DNA of 32,937 bases from a virus. Both the position numbers and the translations under genes were made by a program. Numbering within the stretch: the first letter of the stretch is position 1; each line of letters starts with the position of its first letter. The stretch is taken from IMG/VR virus record IMGVR_UViG_3300043427_000599, positions 1 to 32,937 of that record; one strand, given 5' to 3'. The notes below the pieces were generated by a model. The model was not told the DNA's origin, did no database searches, and was given only the letters and a program-made list of their open reading frames with translations. Positions 13,920 to 23,432 of this stretch are shown here, piece after piece.

Positions 13920-15670
13920 TGGCTACGCTACCAGTTGTTGAAGGCGGTCAGATCATGCTGCGAGGTGCGCAGGGTGGCGTGCCAATGGTGCAGGTCAGCC
14001 CAGGCCAGGTCGAGCCACTAGCGGCCAGGGCTGCAGCCCAGCAGAGTGGCACGCTTGCGCAGATCCTTGACAGAATGAGCACAAGCGCATTCCAAGAAGC
14101 TGGGCGCCTGGCGCCGCTTGAGGCGATGCAGTTCGCTGCCGACAACCCGATCACGCCGGAACAGATCGAGATGGCCAAGAATGGCCTGCCGATGGATGCT
14201 GGCTTGCAGGGCAGCATCTTTGGCCAGGCGCTGCGCAAGGCACGCAGTTTCGAGCTCGCGTCTCACTTTGAGATGGAGGGCAAGAACGAACTGGTGAAGA
14301 TGCTGGCCGATGTCAAAGCCGGTAAGGTCAACGGCGAAGAGATCAGCCAAAGGATCTCCACAATCAGCAACGGGTACTCCAAGGCGCTAGCCTCTGCAGA
14401 CCCGGAGGCCGCGCTCAAGTTCCGAGCCACGATGGCCACGCACGGCAATACTGTGCTCAATGCTGCCTATGAGGAGCAGCTGAAGCGCGAGCAGTCTATT
14501 CGGCGCATCAAGATCGATCAGTACATGGACAACACGCAGCGCCTCATGTTCGCCGAGGCGATGCAAGATCCTGACACATTCCTGCAGCGGGCCGAGGTGC
14601 ATCGGAAGAACGTGACCGATGCTGCCATGTTGCTCGGAGATGTTGCCGTGCAGCGCGAGTACAGCACTAAGATCCAGCAGGCGATCATGGGTGCGCAAGT
14701 CAACGCGATCACCACCAAGTTGATGGAGGACGATCGCTACTTCCAAGACACGACGCGCACGATCAGCGCACTGCGATCTGGTGCGATGCTGTTCGATGAC
14801 AAGTTCACGCCGATGATGAACGCGATCAAGACGCTGGATCCGGCGGCGACCAACGAGATCATCAAGAACTTCCGCGCCGAGGTGTCTGCCAGGATCGCCA
14901 AGCGTGACGATGACGCGAAGATCGACAAGCAGAACCGCGAGAACGAAGCGCAGAACCTGATGGCAACGTACTTTGATCCTGCCACGCCAGCAAACCAGAA
15001 GCGTGACCTGGCGCAGGCGATCGTCAGGACGCGAACGCTATCTGTCGAACAGGTCGAAAAGTTCCTTGATCCGCAGCAAAGACCTGGAAGCAAATACGAC
15101 CAGGCTACCCTTGAGACCGCAATCGATAACGGAACCATTGTCGATTTTGATGTCTTGTTAAGGCAATCAAACATAGCCGGTTTGAACGGTCAGCAGTTCC
15201 TTGATCTCAATCGGCGGCTGATCAATCGAACTGAAAAAGACCAGACTGAAGCCCAAAGATTTATTCGTCAATCGGCTGGTGTTCCTGATGTTCAAAGCGT
15301 ATTCGCCAGCAAGGATGATCAGTTCAAGATCGACAAGAAGGAAGCGATTGAAAAGATCTACAACACGCTGCTCGACGATTGGCGTTTGAAGAATCCTGCT
15401 TTGAAGCAGGCGCCTTATCGGGATCTGTCGCGCCAGGCTGTTGACCAGTACAACCAGACCGATCGGGCTGACGCGAACAAGTCACGCTCACGCAAGGCAA
15501 TCGAGGATGCGGTGGCTGATCTGAAGAAAGAAAAGAGACTGCCGCCCGAAGTGACGATTGACGAGAACACCAACCTCGATGATCTTTTGAAGCGGTATGG
15601 GAAACTGCGCCCAGATGACATCGACTATCTGCAACGGCATCAGCGCACTCTGCGTGGAGTATCGAGATGA
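13919..15670 (+). CDS. Putative internal/ejection protein (583 aa)
   Basis: 583 residues, almost entirely helical and rich in Gln, Glu, Lys and Ala, with no signal peptide, membrane helix or enzyme motif I can see. It occupies the place of T7 gene 15 between the gp14-like and larger ejection proteins and overlaps both neighbours by one to four bases. The later third (from about nt 14970) uses more AT-rich codons and many Asp/Lys/Arg residues. Role: probably part of the internal core or trans-envelope ejection channel. Confidence 0.75.
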   Translation: MATLPVVEGGQIMLRGAQGGVPMVQVSPGQVEPLAARAAAQQSGTLAQILDRMSTSAFQEAGRLAPLEAMQFAADNPITPEQIEMAKNGLPMDAGLQGSIFGQALRKARSFELASHFEMEGKNELVKMLADVKAGKVNGEEISQRISTISNGYSKALASADPEAALKFRATMATHGNTVLNAAYEEQLKREQSIRRIKIDQYMDNTQRLMFAEAMQDPDTFLQRAEVHRKNVTDAAMLLGDVAVQREYSTKIQQAIMGAQVNAITTKLMEDDRYFQDTTRTISALRSGAMLFDDKFTPMMNAIKTLDPAATNEIIKNFRAEVSARIAKRDDDAKIDKQNRENEAQNLMATYFDPATPANQKRDLAQAIVRTRTLSVEQVEKFLDPQQRPGSKYDQATLETAIDNGTIVDFDVLLRQSNIAGLNGQQFLDLNRRLINRTEKDQTEAQRFIRQSAGVPDVQSVFASKDDQFKIDKKEAIEKIYNTLLDDWRLKNPALKQAPYRDLSRQAVDQYNQTDRADANKSRSRKAIEDAVADLKKEKRLPPEVTIDENTNLDDLLKRYGKLRPDDIDYLQRHQRTLRGVSR

Positions 15671-18078
15671 CACCCTACTCTCCGCTTGAGCAGCGCATCG
15701 TCGACAACTACCTGCAGGGCACCTACCCGGAGATCCCGCCCGAGGCGGCGGCGCCGGATCTGCAGGAAGCAGCGATGGGCGCCACTGTTGGCACGCTGCC
15801 GGCTGATGCCAAGAACATGCCACTGTCGACGTTCGGCAAGATGGCAGCTGATGTTCCTGCAGGCCTGGCGAAGGGCGCCATCCAAGGCACGATCGGGTTG
15901 CCTGGCGACATCATCAGCCTGGGCCGTGGTATTGCAGCCGCAGTGAGCCCGCAGGCTGGCGAGGGCCGGCTCGACGCATTCCTGCGCGGCACCCAGGGCA
16001 AGACGATCCTGCCGACAACCGACGATGTTAGGAAGTTCTTGGACGATACGCTTGGCATCCCGCTGGTTCCCGCGGGCGAGACCGACCAGATGCGGCGAGA
16101 AGGCGCGAAGGTATCCGAGACAGTCGGTGAACTATTCGGCGCCGGCAAGACTGCAACTGAAATCGGCAAGGCTACAGGCCGCGCTGCGGTCGAGGTCGGT
16201 AAAGAGCTCGGGCCGACCGCTGGAAGGCTTGCCGAAGACTTCCTCCGTAAACAGGGATTGTTGCTTGAGGCGGCACCTGCAGGTGGGCGAGCAACACCTC
16301 GCCAAGGCCTTACCTTTCCAGAGGCTGATACCGCTAACCGGGCAAGGTTAAAAACTCAGCGCCTGGTGGCGCTACAAAACGATGGTAAGCCATTGCCTGG
16401 TGGGCCAAAGAATGATCGCACCGTAATTGAGCCCCCAGAAGGGAGTAATCTGCCGCCATTCGCGGTGGGCAATATTACGCCCCAGGATTGGGTCGCACGC
16501 ACAGAATCAATGTTGACGCCCAATGAGATTAGCCAGTATGCGAATTGGTACGCTGACGTTCGAGACATGTTCCTGAAGTACACCAACAACGATGCGCCGA
16601 AAGCAGACGCATACATGCGTGCTTGGTTGGTGGCAAATCAGAACATTGGCGTGGATGGCGCGTTCAACAATGTGCTGTTACAAGCCGAGCAGTTTGCTCG
16701 CGGTGTGCCAGAAGAAGCGATGCGTGCAGGGGGGTTGCCTGGCGCCACTGTTGCGGCAAGGCGGGCATTGAGAAACGAGCCGATCACCGAGGGAGTCGGG
16801 CCGAAGATCGCAGACTTTGTCGATTCGGCAGAAGGCAGTACGTCACGAGGTTATTACGGCGGGAACCAGGTTGGCGGCGCCCCGTTTGTCGTTGACATCC
16901 ATACCGCTCGCGACACTGGGTTGGTTGATCCGATTCTGATCAATCACCTTGAGCGCATCGGATACCGAGTCGACCGAGACGCTATCAAGACAGACTTTCA
17001 AGCTGGGCCAACTGATACGCAATACGAGAATCGCGCAGACTTTGGTCGAGCTCTTACCCAGCATTTGAATGACACTGGATGGCAAGGCCGCAACGATTGG
17101 AAGCCGCACGAAGTGCAAGCGATTGGTTGGATGTCAATGACCAAGCTGACGGCAAACGCGGCAGAAGACACGACGACTGCTCTTGAGCGCAACCTGCGCA
17201 GGATATCGATGGAGGTTGCACCAGGCGAAGGTTCGCCGTGGGCGCAAAAGTATGGCGCTCAATTTGCCGCACTGCCGCAAGATAGGCAGGCCAAGATAAC
17301 CGAAACGGTCACCGCCAAAGCTATACAGCAAGCCAGTCGGATGACAGGCATTGATGTTACCGGCACGGTGCATGGCACTGGGGGTTGGGAGACTTATCAA
17401 AACCCAGCAACAGTTGCCCAGGCGCTAGCCACCAAGCAGGGGTCTGAGATGACGGCCAACCTACTTGGCTACCTGCTGCAACAAACAGAAGTGTGGGTCA
17501 ATAACATCAAAGGGATGACGCAGAACCCCAAAGCTATTGCGATCGACTTCATTGAAGATGGCAGCACTAACCTATCGAACAATGCCGGGTTGAGGGACTT
17601 TTGGTCGAAGGTCATGGCAGCAGATCCGACTGGACTGTTTGTTGGATATCAGCCAATCAGGACTGCAGAAGGCAAGGTGGGCATTCGGGTGCTTGTTGAT
17701 AAGGGTGGTGCAGGTCGCATGAATAGCGTGCAGGATGCGTTAAAACCTGGCGGGCAAATAGATGCGATGCTGACGAAATTGGACTATGATATTAAAACAA
17801 AGGGCTACGAAGCAGATTTGATCAAAGCCCGCAACGACTGGACGAAAGACAAAAATGGGCAAGCATACTTGGGAAGGTTGGCAGACCTCGGTCTCGGACG
17901 CTCCGCAGCCGACTTCGATCCTTTACGGCGCGAACTTGAGACGCTCTTCGAGCGCGAGCTCTCAGGAACCGGCGCAGCAAGCGGCGCAGCCAAAGCCAGA
18001 GCAACTGGTTCAAAAGCAAAAGCCAGCCAAACCGGCCAAGTAACTGGGGGCCAAGCTCCCGCTAGGGGAGCGCAGTAA
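15667..18078 (+). CDS. Ejection protein with an embedded HhH-GPD-like motif pair (803 aa)
   Basis: 803 residues in the ejection-protein block. Residues 1-200 are helical with Gly/Ala-rich hydrophobic stretches (LAKGAIQGTIGLPGDIISLG, about 67-86). Residues about 280-500 form a distinct domain. It contains GVGPKIADFV (376-385), like the helix-hairpin-helix of endonuclease III-type glycosylases, then PFVVDIHTARD (406-416) and HEVQAIGW (481-488). K380 and D410 would align with the Lys and Asp that catalyse base excision (K120 and D138 of E. coli endonuclease III). The C-terminus is a Gly/Lys/Ala tail. An alternative is a structural domain that only resembles this motif. Confidence 0.7.
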   Translation: MTPYSPLEQRIVDNYLQGTYPEIPPEAAAPDLQEAAMGATVGTLPADAKNMPLSTFGKMAADVPAGLAKGAIQGTIGLPGDIISLGRGIAAAVSPQAGEGRLDAFLRGTQGKTILPTTDDVRKFLDDTLGIPLVPAGETDQMRREGAKVSETVGELFGAGKTATEIGKATGRAAVEVGKELGPTAGRLAEDFLRKQGLLLEAAPAGGRATPRQGLTFPEADTANRARLKTQRLVALQNDGKPLPGGPKNDRTVIEPPEGSNLPPFAVGNITPQDWVARTESMLTPNEISQYANWYADVRDMFLKYTNNDAPKADAYMRAWLVANQNIGVDGAFNNVLLQAEQFARGVPEEAMRAGGLPGATVAARRALRNEPITEGVGPKIADFVDSAEGSTSRGYYGGNQVGGAPFVVDIHTARDTGLVDPILINHLERIGYRVDRDAIKTDFQAGPTDTQYENRADFGRALTQHLNDTGWQGRNDWKPHEVQAIGWMSMTKLTANAAEDTTTALERNLRRISMEVAPGEGSPWAQKYGAQFAALPQDRQAKITETVTAKAIQQASRMTGIDVTGTVHGTGGWETYQNPATVAQALATKQGSEMTANLLGYLLQQTEVWVNNIKGMTQNPKAIAIDFIEDGSTNLSNNAGLRDFWSKVMAADPTGLFVGYQPIRTAEGKVGIRVLVDKGGAGRMNSVQDALKPGGQIDAMLTKLDYDIKTKGYEADLIKARNDWTKDKNGQAYLGRLADLGLGRSAADFDPLRRELETLFERELSGTGAASGAAKARATGSKAKASQTGQVTGGQAPARGAQ

Positions 18079-21059
18079 TGGCCATCAGCAACCAGCCGGT
18101 CGAAGAACGACTCAGCAAGATCCTGCCGGAGCGGGTGGCAAGCTCAGAGCCTGACGAGCCGATCACCGCGTTCGAGCCAGCGCACACTGCCGACGACAAT
18201 GTCGTGCAGGTCGCTGGGCTTCGCGACATCATCGTTGGTGGTGCCAAGCTAGTCAGCGAAGGCAAGGCTGCAAAGAAGGCGATCCAGGCGCCTGTCGAGC
18301 CTAACCCTACATCTATCCCTCCTGGCACCACGGCAGCGCCTCCTGCGCCCGGTACGGCCCTCCCGCAGGTATCCGCTCCGCAGCCCGCAATCGGCGATCT
18401 GCCGCAGCAGCTGCAGAAGATCGAAGCAACGATTGAAGCGGCGCCCGTTGCCGGCGTCCCGCCTCAGACCCTGATCAACCTGAACCGGATCGACGGGCCT
18501 GACGACTTCAAGCAGACGGTCGAGACGCTGGCGAAGTCGAGCGGGCTGCAAGTTGAGCGCCTGACCTGGGAGCAGACGCTCGCCGAGGCCAAGCGCCAGG
18601 GGTTTGACGGCAATCTGCTGGGCGACCTGCAGGTCATGAAGGAGCAATACGGCAAGCTACCGGTCGACATGGTGCGGCTGCGGCTGGCCAGCTACCAGAA
18701 TGCCAAGGACTTCTACGAACTGGCGCGTCGCTCCTACCTGAACCCTGACGACGCTGACCTGCAGGCGCAGCTGCTCTATCGCTTGAGCCTGCAGAACCAG
18801 GTCAACGAGGCGTATGTTCTGTCGCGTACCCGTGCCGCGCAGGCCACTGCGGTCGGTCGGCTGCAGGTAACTGGCGAGCGTGCTGCCGACATCCTGGCTG
18901 ACGCATCGGGCGCGAAGATCCCGGCGCCAGGCGATGCCGAGATGAAGCAGATGCTGGCCGATCCGAAGGTCGCGCCAGAGCTCAAGATCCTGGTCGAGAA
19001 GTTCGTGCAGCTGCAGGACGAAGGCGCCCGCGAAGGTCTGCTGAACAAGGCCAGCAAGGTGGGCCTGATCGCGGATCTGTGGGATCGAACCTGGAAGAAT
19101 GGCCTGCTGTCAGGCATCGGCACGCATGTCGTCAACCTGACCAGCAACACCACCTTCCTGGCGAGCTCGGTGGCCACCAGGGCGCTGGCCGGTCTGGGTG
19201 GATCTGCCAAGCGGGCGGTCGGCATGAGCGCGGAGGTTGAGCTCGGCGAGTCTGCGGCAATGGTGGCCGGCATGGTGCATTCGATTCGCGAGGGATTCAG
19301 CCTGGCCGGCACGGCGCTCCTTACCGGGACGACCCGCGAGATGCGGGCGGGTAGCGAGCTCATCAGTGACGCCGGCAAGAAGCTCGAAGGCCAGTACCAT
19401 ATCTTCGATGCGAAGGACTACGGCATCGAAACCGAGGCGCTGGTTAAGGGCATCAATGCTTACGCCAACTTCGTCACGCTGCTGGGCGGTCGCCCGATCA
19501 TGGCAATGGACGAGGTCTTCAAGACGATGGGCTACCGGGCCGAGCTCTATGCCCAGGCCTATCGTGCCGAGCAACAGGCCAAGCGGGCGGCAATCGAAGG
19601 CGGCGCCACGCGAGAGCAGGCCGAGCAGCTGGGTTTGAAGCGCATGGGCGAGATCCTCTCAGATCCACCTGCAGAGCTCGATGCCCTGGCGCAAGACTTC
19701 AGCCACATGATCACGTTCAGCCGCAAGCTGACCGGCAGCGCGGCACGCATCCAAGAGCTCGCGCAGGACAATCTGCTGGGCCGGATCGTGATGCCGTTCG
19801 TGAAGACGCCGATCTGGGTGGTGAGCGAGGGGATGCAGCACAGCGCCTTCGCCCCGATGTCCAAGCAGTTCCGGCAGGACTTCGCTGCAGGCGGCGCACA
19901 GCGCGAGCTCGCGATGGCCAAGTGGGGCATGGGCACGGCGATCATGATGGGCGCTGGCAGCTACGTCGCCGATGGCCGGATCACCGGCGGCGGGCCTGGC
20001 GACAACAACCTGCGCAAGGTCTACCTGGACAGCGGCTGGCGCCCCTACTCTTTCGTCTTCCAGAAAGGCGAATGGGATCAGGACTTCGTCGGCTACCTGC
20101 GCGGGATGCGGATCGATCCGTCTGTCGGCAAGGATGGCCGGCTGTACGTTCCCTTCCGGGGCATCGACCCGATCGGCGCACCGATGGCAATGGTTGCTGA
20201 CGCAGTCGAATATGCCCGCTATGAGGACAACCAGGATCTGGTCGGCGAGGTTCTTCTCGGTGCCGCCTGGGGTCTCTATGGCTACGTCGGACAGATGCCG
20301 TTTGTGCAGGGCATCAGTTCGATCGCTGGCGCATTCAGTTCCACGATCCCGAATCCGAAGCAGGCTTTCAAGAATGCGCTCGACGGCCTGGCCGGCACTG
20401 CTGCTCAGTACACGGTCGAGGGTTCGCCGGTCGGGATCTTCTCAAGCGCCAGGGCGATGATCGAGCGCGGCTACGATCCGGTGAAGCGCATGACTGCAGA
20501 GTCACAGAACGTGCCGACCGTGATCAAGGGTTTCTACGAAGGTCTGAACCGCAGCATCGCCAGGACGCCGGTGCTCAGTGAGTCGCTGCCACCGCAGTAC
20601 GACTACCTGGGCGAGGTGATGACCGATGTCGATCCGGCCAACCCGTGGCTGGCCTCGATGAGTGGCGTGCGCTACAGCACCACGCAGCAGCGGGCGGCTG
20701 ACAAGATCGTGATCAGCCTGGGCCTGCCGATTAAGAAGCCCGACATGAACCTCGAGCTCGGTGGCGTGAACATCAAGCTGGAGGTCGAGGAATACTCCTA
20801 CATGATGAAGCAGCTGGGCCGGCTGAATGATGGCACCGGCAAGCGTCTCAAAGATGCAATCGTCGAACGGTATAACACGCCCGGATTCTTGGATGATGAT
20901 CGCAACGTGCAGCAGAACAATATCCGCGACGTGTACAGCACCTTCGTCAAAGCAGCGCAGCAGGATCTGTTGGTGAACAGCAAATTCGGGCCGGCGATAG
21001 AGCGGCGCGTCGAGGCAGCGCAACGGCGCCAGGCCAGGCTAGGCAATTACGTCAAGTAA
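18078..21059 (+). CDS. Very large internal virion / polyvalent-type protein (993 aa)
   Basis: 993 residues, the largest gene, in the position of T7 gene 16. The N-terminal 110 residues have a Pro-rich linker (about 70-105). A helical region (110-330) is followed by LWDRTWKNGLLSGIGTHVVN (around 334-353), and later RIVMPFVKTPIWVVSE. This resembles the LPD38-type region of large phage polyvalent proteins, where a 'thvvN' segment precedes 'PF.ktP'. Several Gly/Ala helices could insert in membranes. Probably ejected into the host with the DNA. No lytic transglycosylase motif was found. Confidence 0.75.
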   Translation: MAISNQPVEERLSKILPERVASSEPDEPITAFEPAHTADDNVVQVAGLRDIIVGGAKLVSEGKAAKKAIQAPVEPNPTSIPPGTTAAPPAPGTALPQVSAPQPAIGDLPQQLQKIEATIEAAPVAGVPPQTLINLNRIDGPDDFKQTVETLAKSSGLQVERLTWEQTLAEAKRQGFDGNLLGDLQVMKEQYGKLPVDMVRLRLASYQNAKDFYELARRSYLNPDDADLQAQLLYRLSLQNQVNEAYVLSRTRAAQATAVGRLQVTGERAADILADASGAKIPAPGDAEMKQMLADPKVAPELKILVEKFVQLQDEGAREGLLNKASKVGLIADLWDRTWKNGLLSGIGTHVVNLTSNTTFLASSVATRALAGLGGSAKRAVGMSAEVELGESAAMVAGMVHSIREGFSLAGTALLTGTTREMRAGSELISDAGKKLEGQYHIFDAKDYGIETEALVKGINAYANFVTLLGGRPIMAMDEVFKTMGYRAELYAQAYRAEQQAKRAAIEGGATREQAEQLGLKRMGEILSDPPAELDALAQDFSHMITFSRKLTGSAARIQELAQDNLLGRIVMPFVKTPIWVVSEGMQHSAFAPMSKQFRQDFAAGGAQRELAMAKWGMGTAIMMGAGSYVADGRITGGGPGDNNLRKVYLDSGWRPYSFVFQKGEWDQDFVGYLRGMRIDPSVGKDGRLYVPFRGIDPIGAPMAMVADAVEYARYEDNQDLVGEVLLGAAWGLYGYVGQMPFVQGISSIAGAFSSTIPNPKQAFKNALDGLAGTAAQYTVEGSPVGIFSSARAMIERGYDPVKRMTAESQNVPTVIKGFYEGLNRSIARTPVLSESLPPQYDYLGEVMTDVDPANPWLASMSGVRYSTTQQRAADKIVISLGLPIKKPDMNLELGGVNIKLEVEEYSYMMKQLGRLNDGTGKRLKDAIVERYNTPGFLDDDRNVQQNNIRDVYSTFVKAAQQDLLVNSKFGPAIERRVEAAQRRQARLGNYVK

Positions 21060-21076
21060 CCATTAAGGACTAAGCG

Positions 21077-21988
21077 ATGGGCGTCCCAATCAACAACGTA
21101 ACCAGACGTGTGGTCTACGCGGCAAGCGGCACCGGCCCGTACAATTTCACGTTCGAGATCCTGGCCGCGACCGACATCGCGGTCTATCGCGACGACACGC
21201 TACTGACGCTGACCACGAACTACACGGTCACGATCAACGCCAATGGAACCGGGTTTGTGACGTTGACTGCGACGCCAACAGGCGCCACCCAGATCGCGAT
21301 CGTCGGCAACAGGACGATCAGCCGCACCACTGACTTCGTGACCGGCGGTGATTTTTTCGCCAACACGCTGAACGACGAGCTCGACCAGCAGACGATCTTC
21401 GCGCAGCAGAATGCCGAGGGTCTCGGTCGAGCGATGCAGGCGCCGCAGACAGATCCAACTAGCATCAACATGACGCTGCCCGGCCGTACCAGCAGGGCGA
21501 ACAAGTATCTGTCATTCGATGTCAACGGCAACCCGACCGCATCAGCCGGCGCACCGAATACGATTTACTACGGCAGCGCCACCAGCGATCCGACCACCAG
21601 GCCGGATGGCACAGCGCGTGTCGCTGGCGACCTGTACTACAACAGCGTCAGCGCGGTCATTCGTGTGTACACAGCAGGCGGCTGGGTAAACATTGGCGCT
21701 GGCACTTACACGATCTATCGAGCGCTGGCCACTTCTGGACAGACAACGATCACAACGAATTACATTGTCGGCAGTGTGCAGGTGTACATCAATGGATCCT
21801 TACTCCACACTGCAGAGTTCACGGCAACCAATGGCACCACCATAACGGTGTCAGCTTTGACGTTGAACGATGAGATCACGGTCATCAGCACCAACCAACT
21901 GGCGTATGCGGTGCCAGTGACCATCAGCACGTCAGCGCCGAGCGGGTCTGCATCCAATGGCGCCCTTTGGCTGCGGGTGTCATCGTGA
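21077..21988 (+). CDS. Tail fibre with T7 gp17-like N-terminus (303 aa)
   Basis: Residues about 1-125 follow the T7 tail fibre anchor domain: NNVTRRVVYAASGTGPYNFTF, beta strands with TNYTVTINANGTGFVTL, then RTISRTTDF and a helix LNDELDQQTIFAQQNAEGLG. The middle is a Gly/Thr/Asn-rich shaft, and the end repeats a small beta unit (GSVQVYINGSLLHTAEFTA). The anchor binds the nozzle/adaptor. AAGGAC lies nine bases upstream of ATG 21077. The protein is short for a complete fibre, so the following gene may supply the tip. Confidence 0.85.
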   Translation: MGVPINNVTRRVVYAASGTGPYNFTFEILAATDIAVYRDDTLLTLTTNYTVTINANGTGFVTLTATPTGATQIAIVGNRTISRTTDFVTGGDFFANTLNDELDQQTIFAQQNAEGLGRAMQAPQTDPTSINMTLPGRTSRANKYLSFDVNGNPTASAGAPNTIYYGSATSDPTTRPDGTARVAGDLYYNSVSAVIRVYTAGGWVNIGAGTYTIYRALATSGQTTITTNYIVGSVQVYINGSLLHTAEFTATNGTTITVSALTLNDEITVISTNQLAYAVPVTISTSAPSGSASNGALWLRVSS

Positions 21989-22398
21989 GGATGTCGGTTT
22001 ACAACGGTGGCACCTGGAAGGAGGTCATCGTTGCATACACTTACAATGAAGCATCAGCCTCATGGAAACAGGTGCAGGATATCCATGTCTACCGAAATGC
22101 TCAGTGGGACAAGGTTCACGACACTGCTGACCTGTATGTCATCACGTCGCCAACAATAGTTTCTTTGATCAAAGCTATCGTTGGGACACCATTGGCTAAT
22201 GTTTTCTATTGGAGTACTTATGTTGATGGCAGGGCGTTAGGGAATATCGACAATAGTTTTTTCCCTGAACTCTCTTCTGCTGATTCAGACATCCTTCAGG
22301 CCTATCGTCTCAACCCATCGTCAGTCACTGCTGATGAACGAAATTGGATTGAGTTTCAGATAATCCCATACGCGACTATCAATGCACCGCCGCCTTAA
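21985..22398 (+). CDS. Putative fibre tip or tail-associated protein (137 aa)
   Basis: The N-terminus holds Trp-centred repeats (VYNGGTWKEV, ASWKQVQDIHVYR, NAQWDKV), a type found after fibre shafts in phages. The C-terminal half (from about nt 22140) is AT-richer and of different composition, suggesting an exchanged recognition domain. GTG 21985 is used as the start because it forms the GTGA overlap with the fibre stop that this genome favours; in-frame TTG 21967 and ATG 21991 are alternatives. Function by position only. Confidence 0.65.
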   Translation: MRMSVYNGGTWKEVIVAYTYNEASASWKQVQDIHVYRNAQWDKVHDTADLYVITSPTIVSLIKAIVGTPLANVFYWSTYVDGRALGNIDNSFFPELSSADSDILQAYRLNPSSVTADERNWIEFQIIPYATINAPPP

Positions 22399-22410
22399 TT
22401 GAGGTAAACG

Positions 22411-22575
22411 ATGACAACAGCAAACGAAGTGGAGGCTCGACTGATGACGCATGAAGAAGTGTGCTCAATCAGGTATGACGGCATCAACGCCAGGCTCAAG
22501 CGCATCGAGCACATTCTGATCGGCGCTGCTGGCGCGATCATCCTGCTGCTGCTCTCGCTGGTGCTGAAGGCTTGA
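22411..22575 (+). CDS. XhlA-like small membrane protein (54 aa)
   Basis: 54 residues. An amphipathic N-terminal helix (about 1-32) is followed by one membrane segment, ILIGAAGAIILLLLSLVL (35-52). GAGG lies eight bases upstream of ATG 22411. This layout is that of haemolysin XhlA-type proteins that help holins in some phages. It opens the lysis block. The assignment rests on layout, not on recognised family residues. Confidence 0.6.
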   Translation: MTTANEVEARLMTHEEVCSIRYDGINARLKRIEHILIGAAGAIILLLLSLVLKA

Positions 22576-22576
22576 A

Positions 22577-23077
22577 ATGGTCGAGATCGCGGTTGCACTC
22601 GCAGCTGCCCAGGCTGCGGTCGCCGGCATCAAGCAGGCGATTCAAGTAGGCAAAGACGCCAAGGAGTGCCTGGGCGAGTTCATGTCGCTGTTCGACGCGC
22701 AGGATCAGATCCAGAAAGCCAGCACCGAAGAGCGCGCCAAACTGCCAGAAGAGAAGCAAAAGAGCGCCATGTCCGAGGCGCTCGAGTCTGTCATCGCGGC
22801 CAAAAAGATCCGCGACATGACCGACGAGTTGAAGCAATACCTGATCTGGTCAGGACAGTCAGACATCTGGGAAGAGATTCAAAGAGAACGGAACGCAATT
22901 ATCCAACAACGAAAAGCTGCGGAACTGGCGGCGAAAAAGAAGGCCGAGGAGGATGCGGCACTGAAGCTGAAGCAACGCAAGGAGCGGATGCTGCTGGCCG
23001 TGGTGCTCGGGATCGGCGGCATCATCTCCTATCACTCGGTCAGTTACATCTGGTCGTGGTATCAGGCGAACCAATGA
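22577..23077 (+). CDS. Coiled-coil protein with C-terminal membrane segment (166 aa)
   Basis: A weakly hydrophobic N-terminal helix (IAVALAAAQAAVAGIKQAI, 4-22), a long charged helix with WEEIQRERNAIIQQRKAAEL and a Lys/Glu run, then a membrane helix near residues 138-157 (LLAVVLGIGGIISYHSVSYI). Proteins of this layout with a W..I...R motif are common in marine and freshwater phages, with no known role. The gene starts one base after the XhlA-like stop and ends in ATGA with the next. It might act in lysis, for example as an inner-membrane partner. Confidence 0.7.
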   Translation: MVEIAVALAAAQAAVAGIKQAIQVGKDAKECLGEFMSLFDAQDQIQKASTEERAKLPEEKQKSAMSEALESVIAAKKIRDMTDELKQYLIWSGQSDIWEEIQRERNAIIQQRKAAELAAKKKAEEDAALKLKQRKERMLLAVVLGIGGIISYHSVSYIWSWYQANQ

Positions 23078-23145
23078 AATGGTTGATGTTCCTGATGATC
23101 TTTCTGGTGTTGTTGATGGCAACGCTTGCGGAGTTAAGCCGATGA
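23074..23145 (+). CDS. 23-residue membrane peptide in the lysis block
   Basis: A 23-residue peptide, nearly all hydrophobic (core LMFLMIFLVLLMATLAEL), with ATGA overlaps at both its start (23074) and its end (23142-23145). The double coupling is the evidence for translation. No lipobox Cys is present, so it is not an Rz1-type lipoprotein. It could be a small holin-modulating peptide. Confidence 0.45.
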   Translation: MKWLMFLMIFLVLLMATLAELSR

Positions 23146-23432
23146 AGATGACGACGGAAGAGATCGAGGTGCGTGTCTGGGCGGTGATCGTCTTATCGCT
23201 CACCGGGATCCTGGTGACCAGTGTGGTCGGCATTATCCTGGGCGTGATGTTTGTCGAGCACGACATGGAGAAGATCAGCCCGATCGACCAGGCCTTCCTG
23301 GCGATTCTCAAGGACGTGATGTTGTTGTGTATCGGCGCGGTCGGCGGCATCGTCGGGCGCAAGGGTGCCTATGCTGCAGCCAATATCCTGACCAAAAAGG
23401 ACGATGATGCTACCCCTCGGCCCACTGCTTGA
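23142..23432 (+). CDS. Two-TM membrane protein, possible holin or antiholin (96 aa)
   Basis: Two membrane helices, at about 13-37 (WAVIVLSLTGILVTSVVGII) and 52-72 (FLAILKDVMLLCIGAVGG), with a charged loop and a hydrophilic Lys/Asp tail. This matches the layout of class II holins. The start is ATG 23142; an in-frame ATG at 23079 would overlap the micro-peptide. Its 3' end overlaps the 3-TM holin gene by 29 bases, so it may be its regulator or partner. Confidence 0.65.
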   Translation: MKMTTEEIEVRVWAVIVLSLTGILVTSVVGIILGVMFVEHDMEKISPIDQAFLAILKDVMLLCIGAVGGIVGRKGAYAAANILTKKDDDATPRPTA

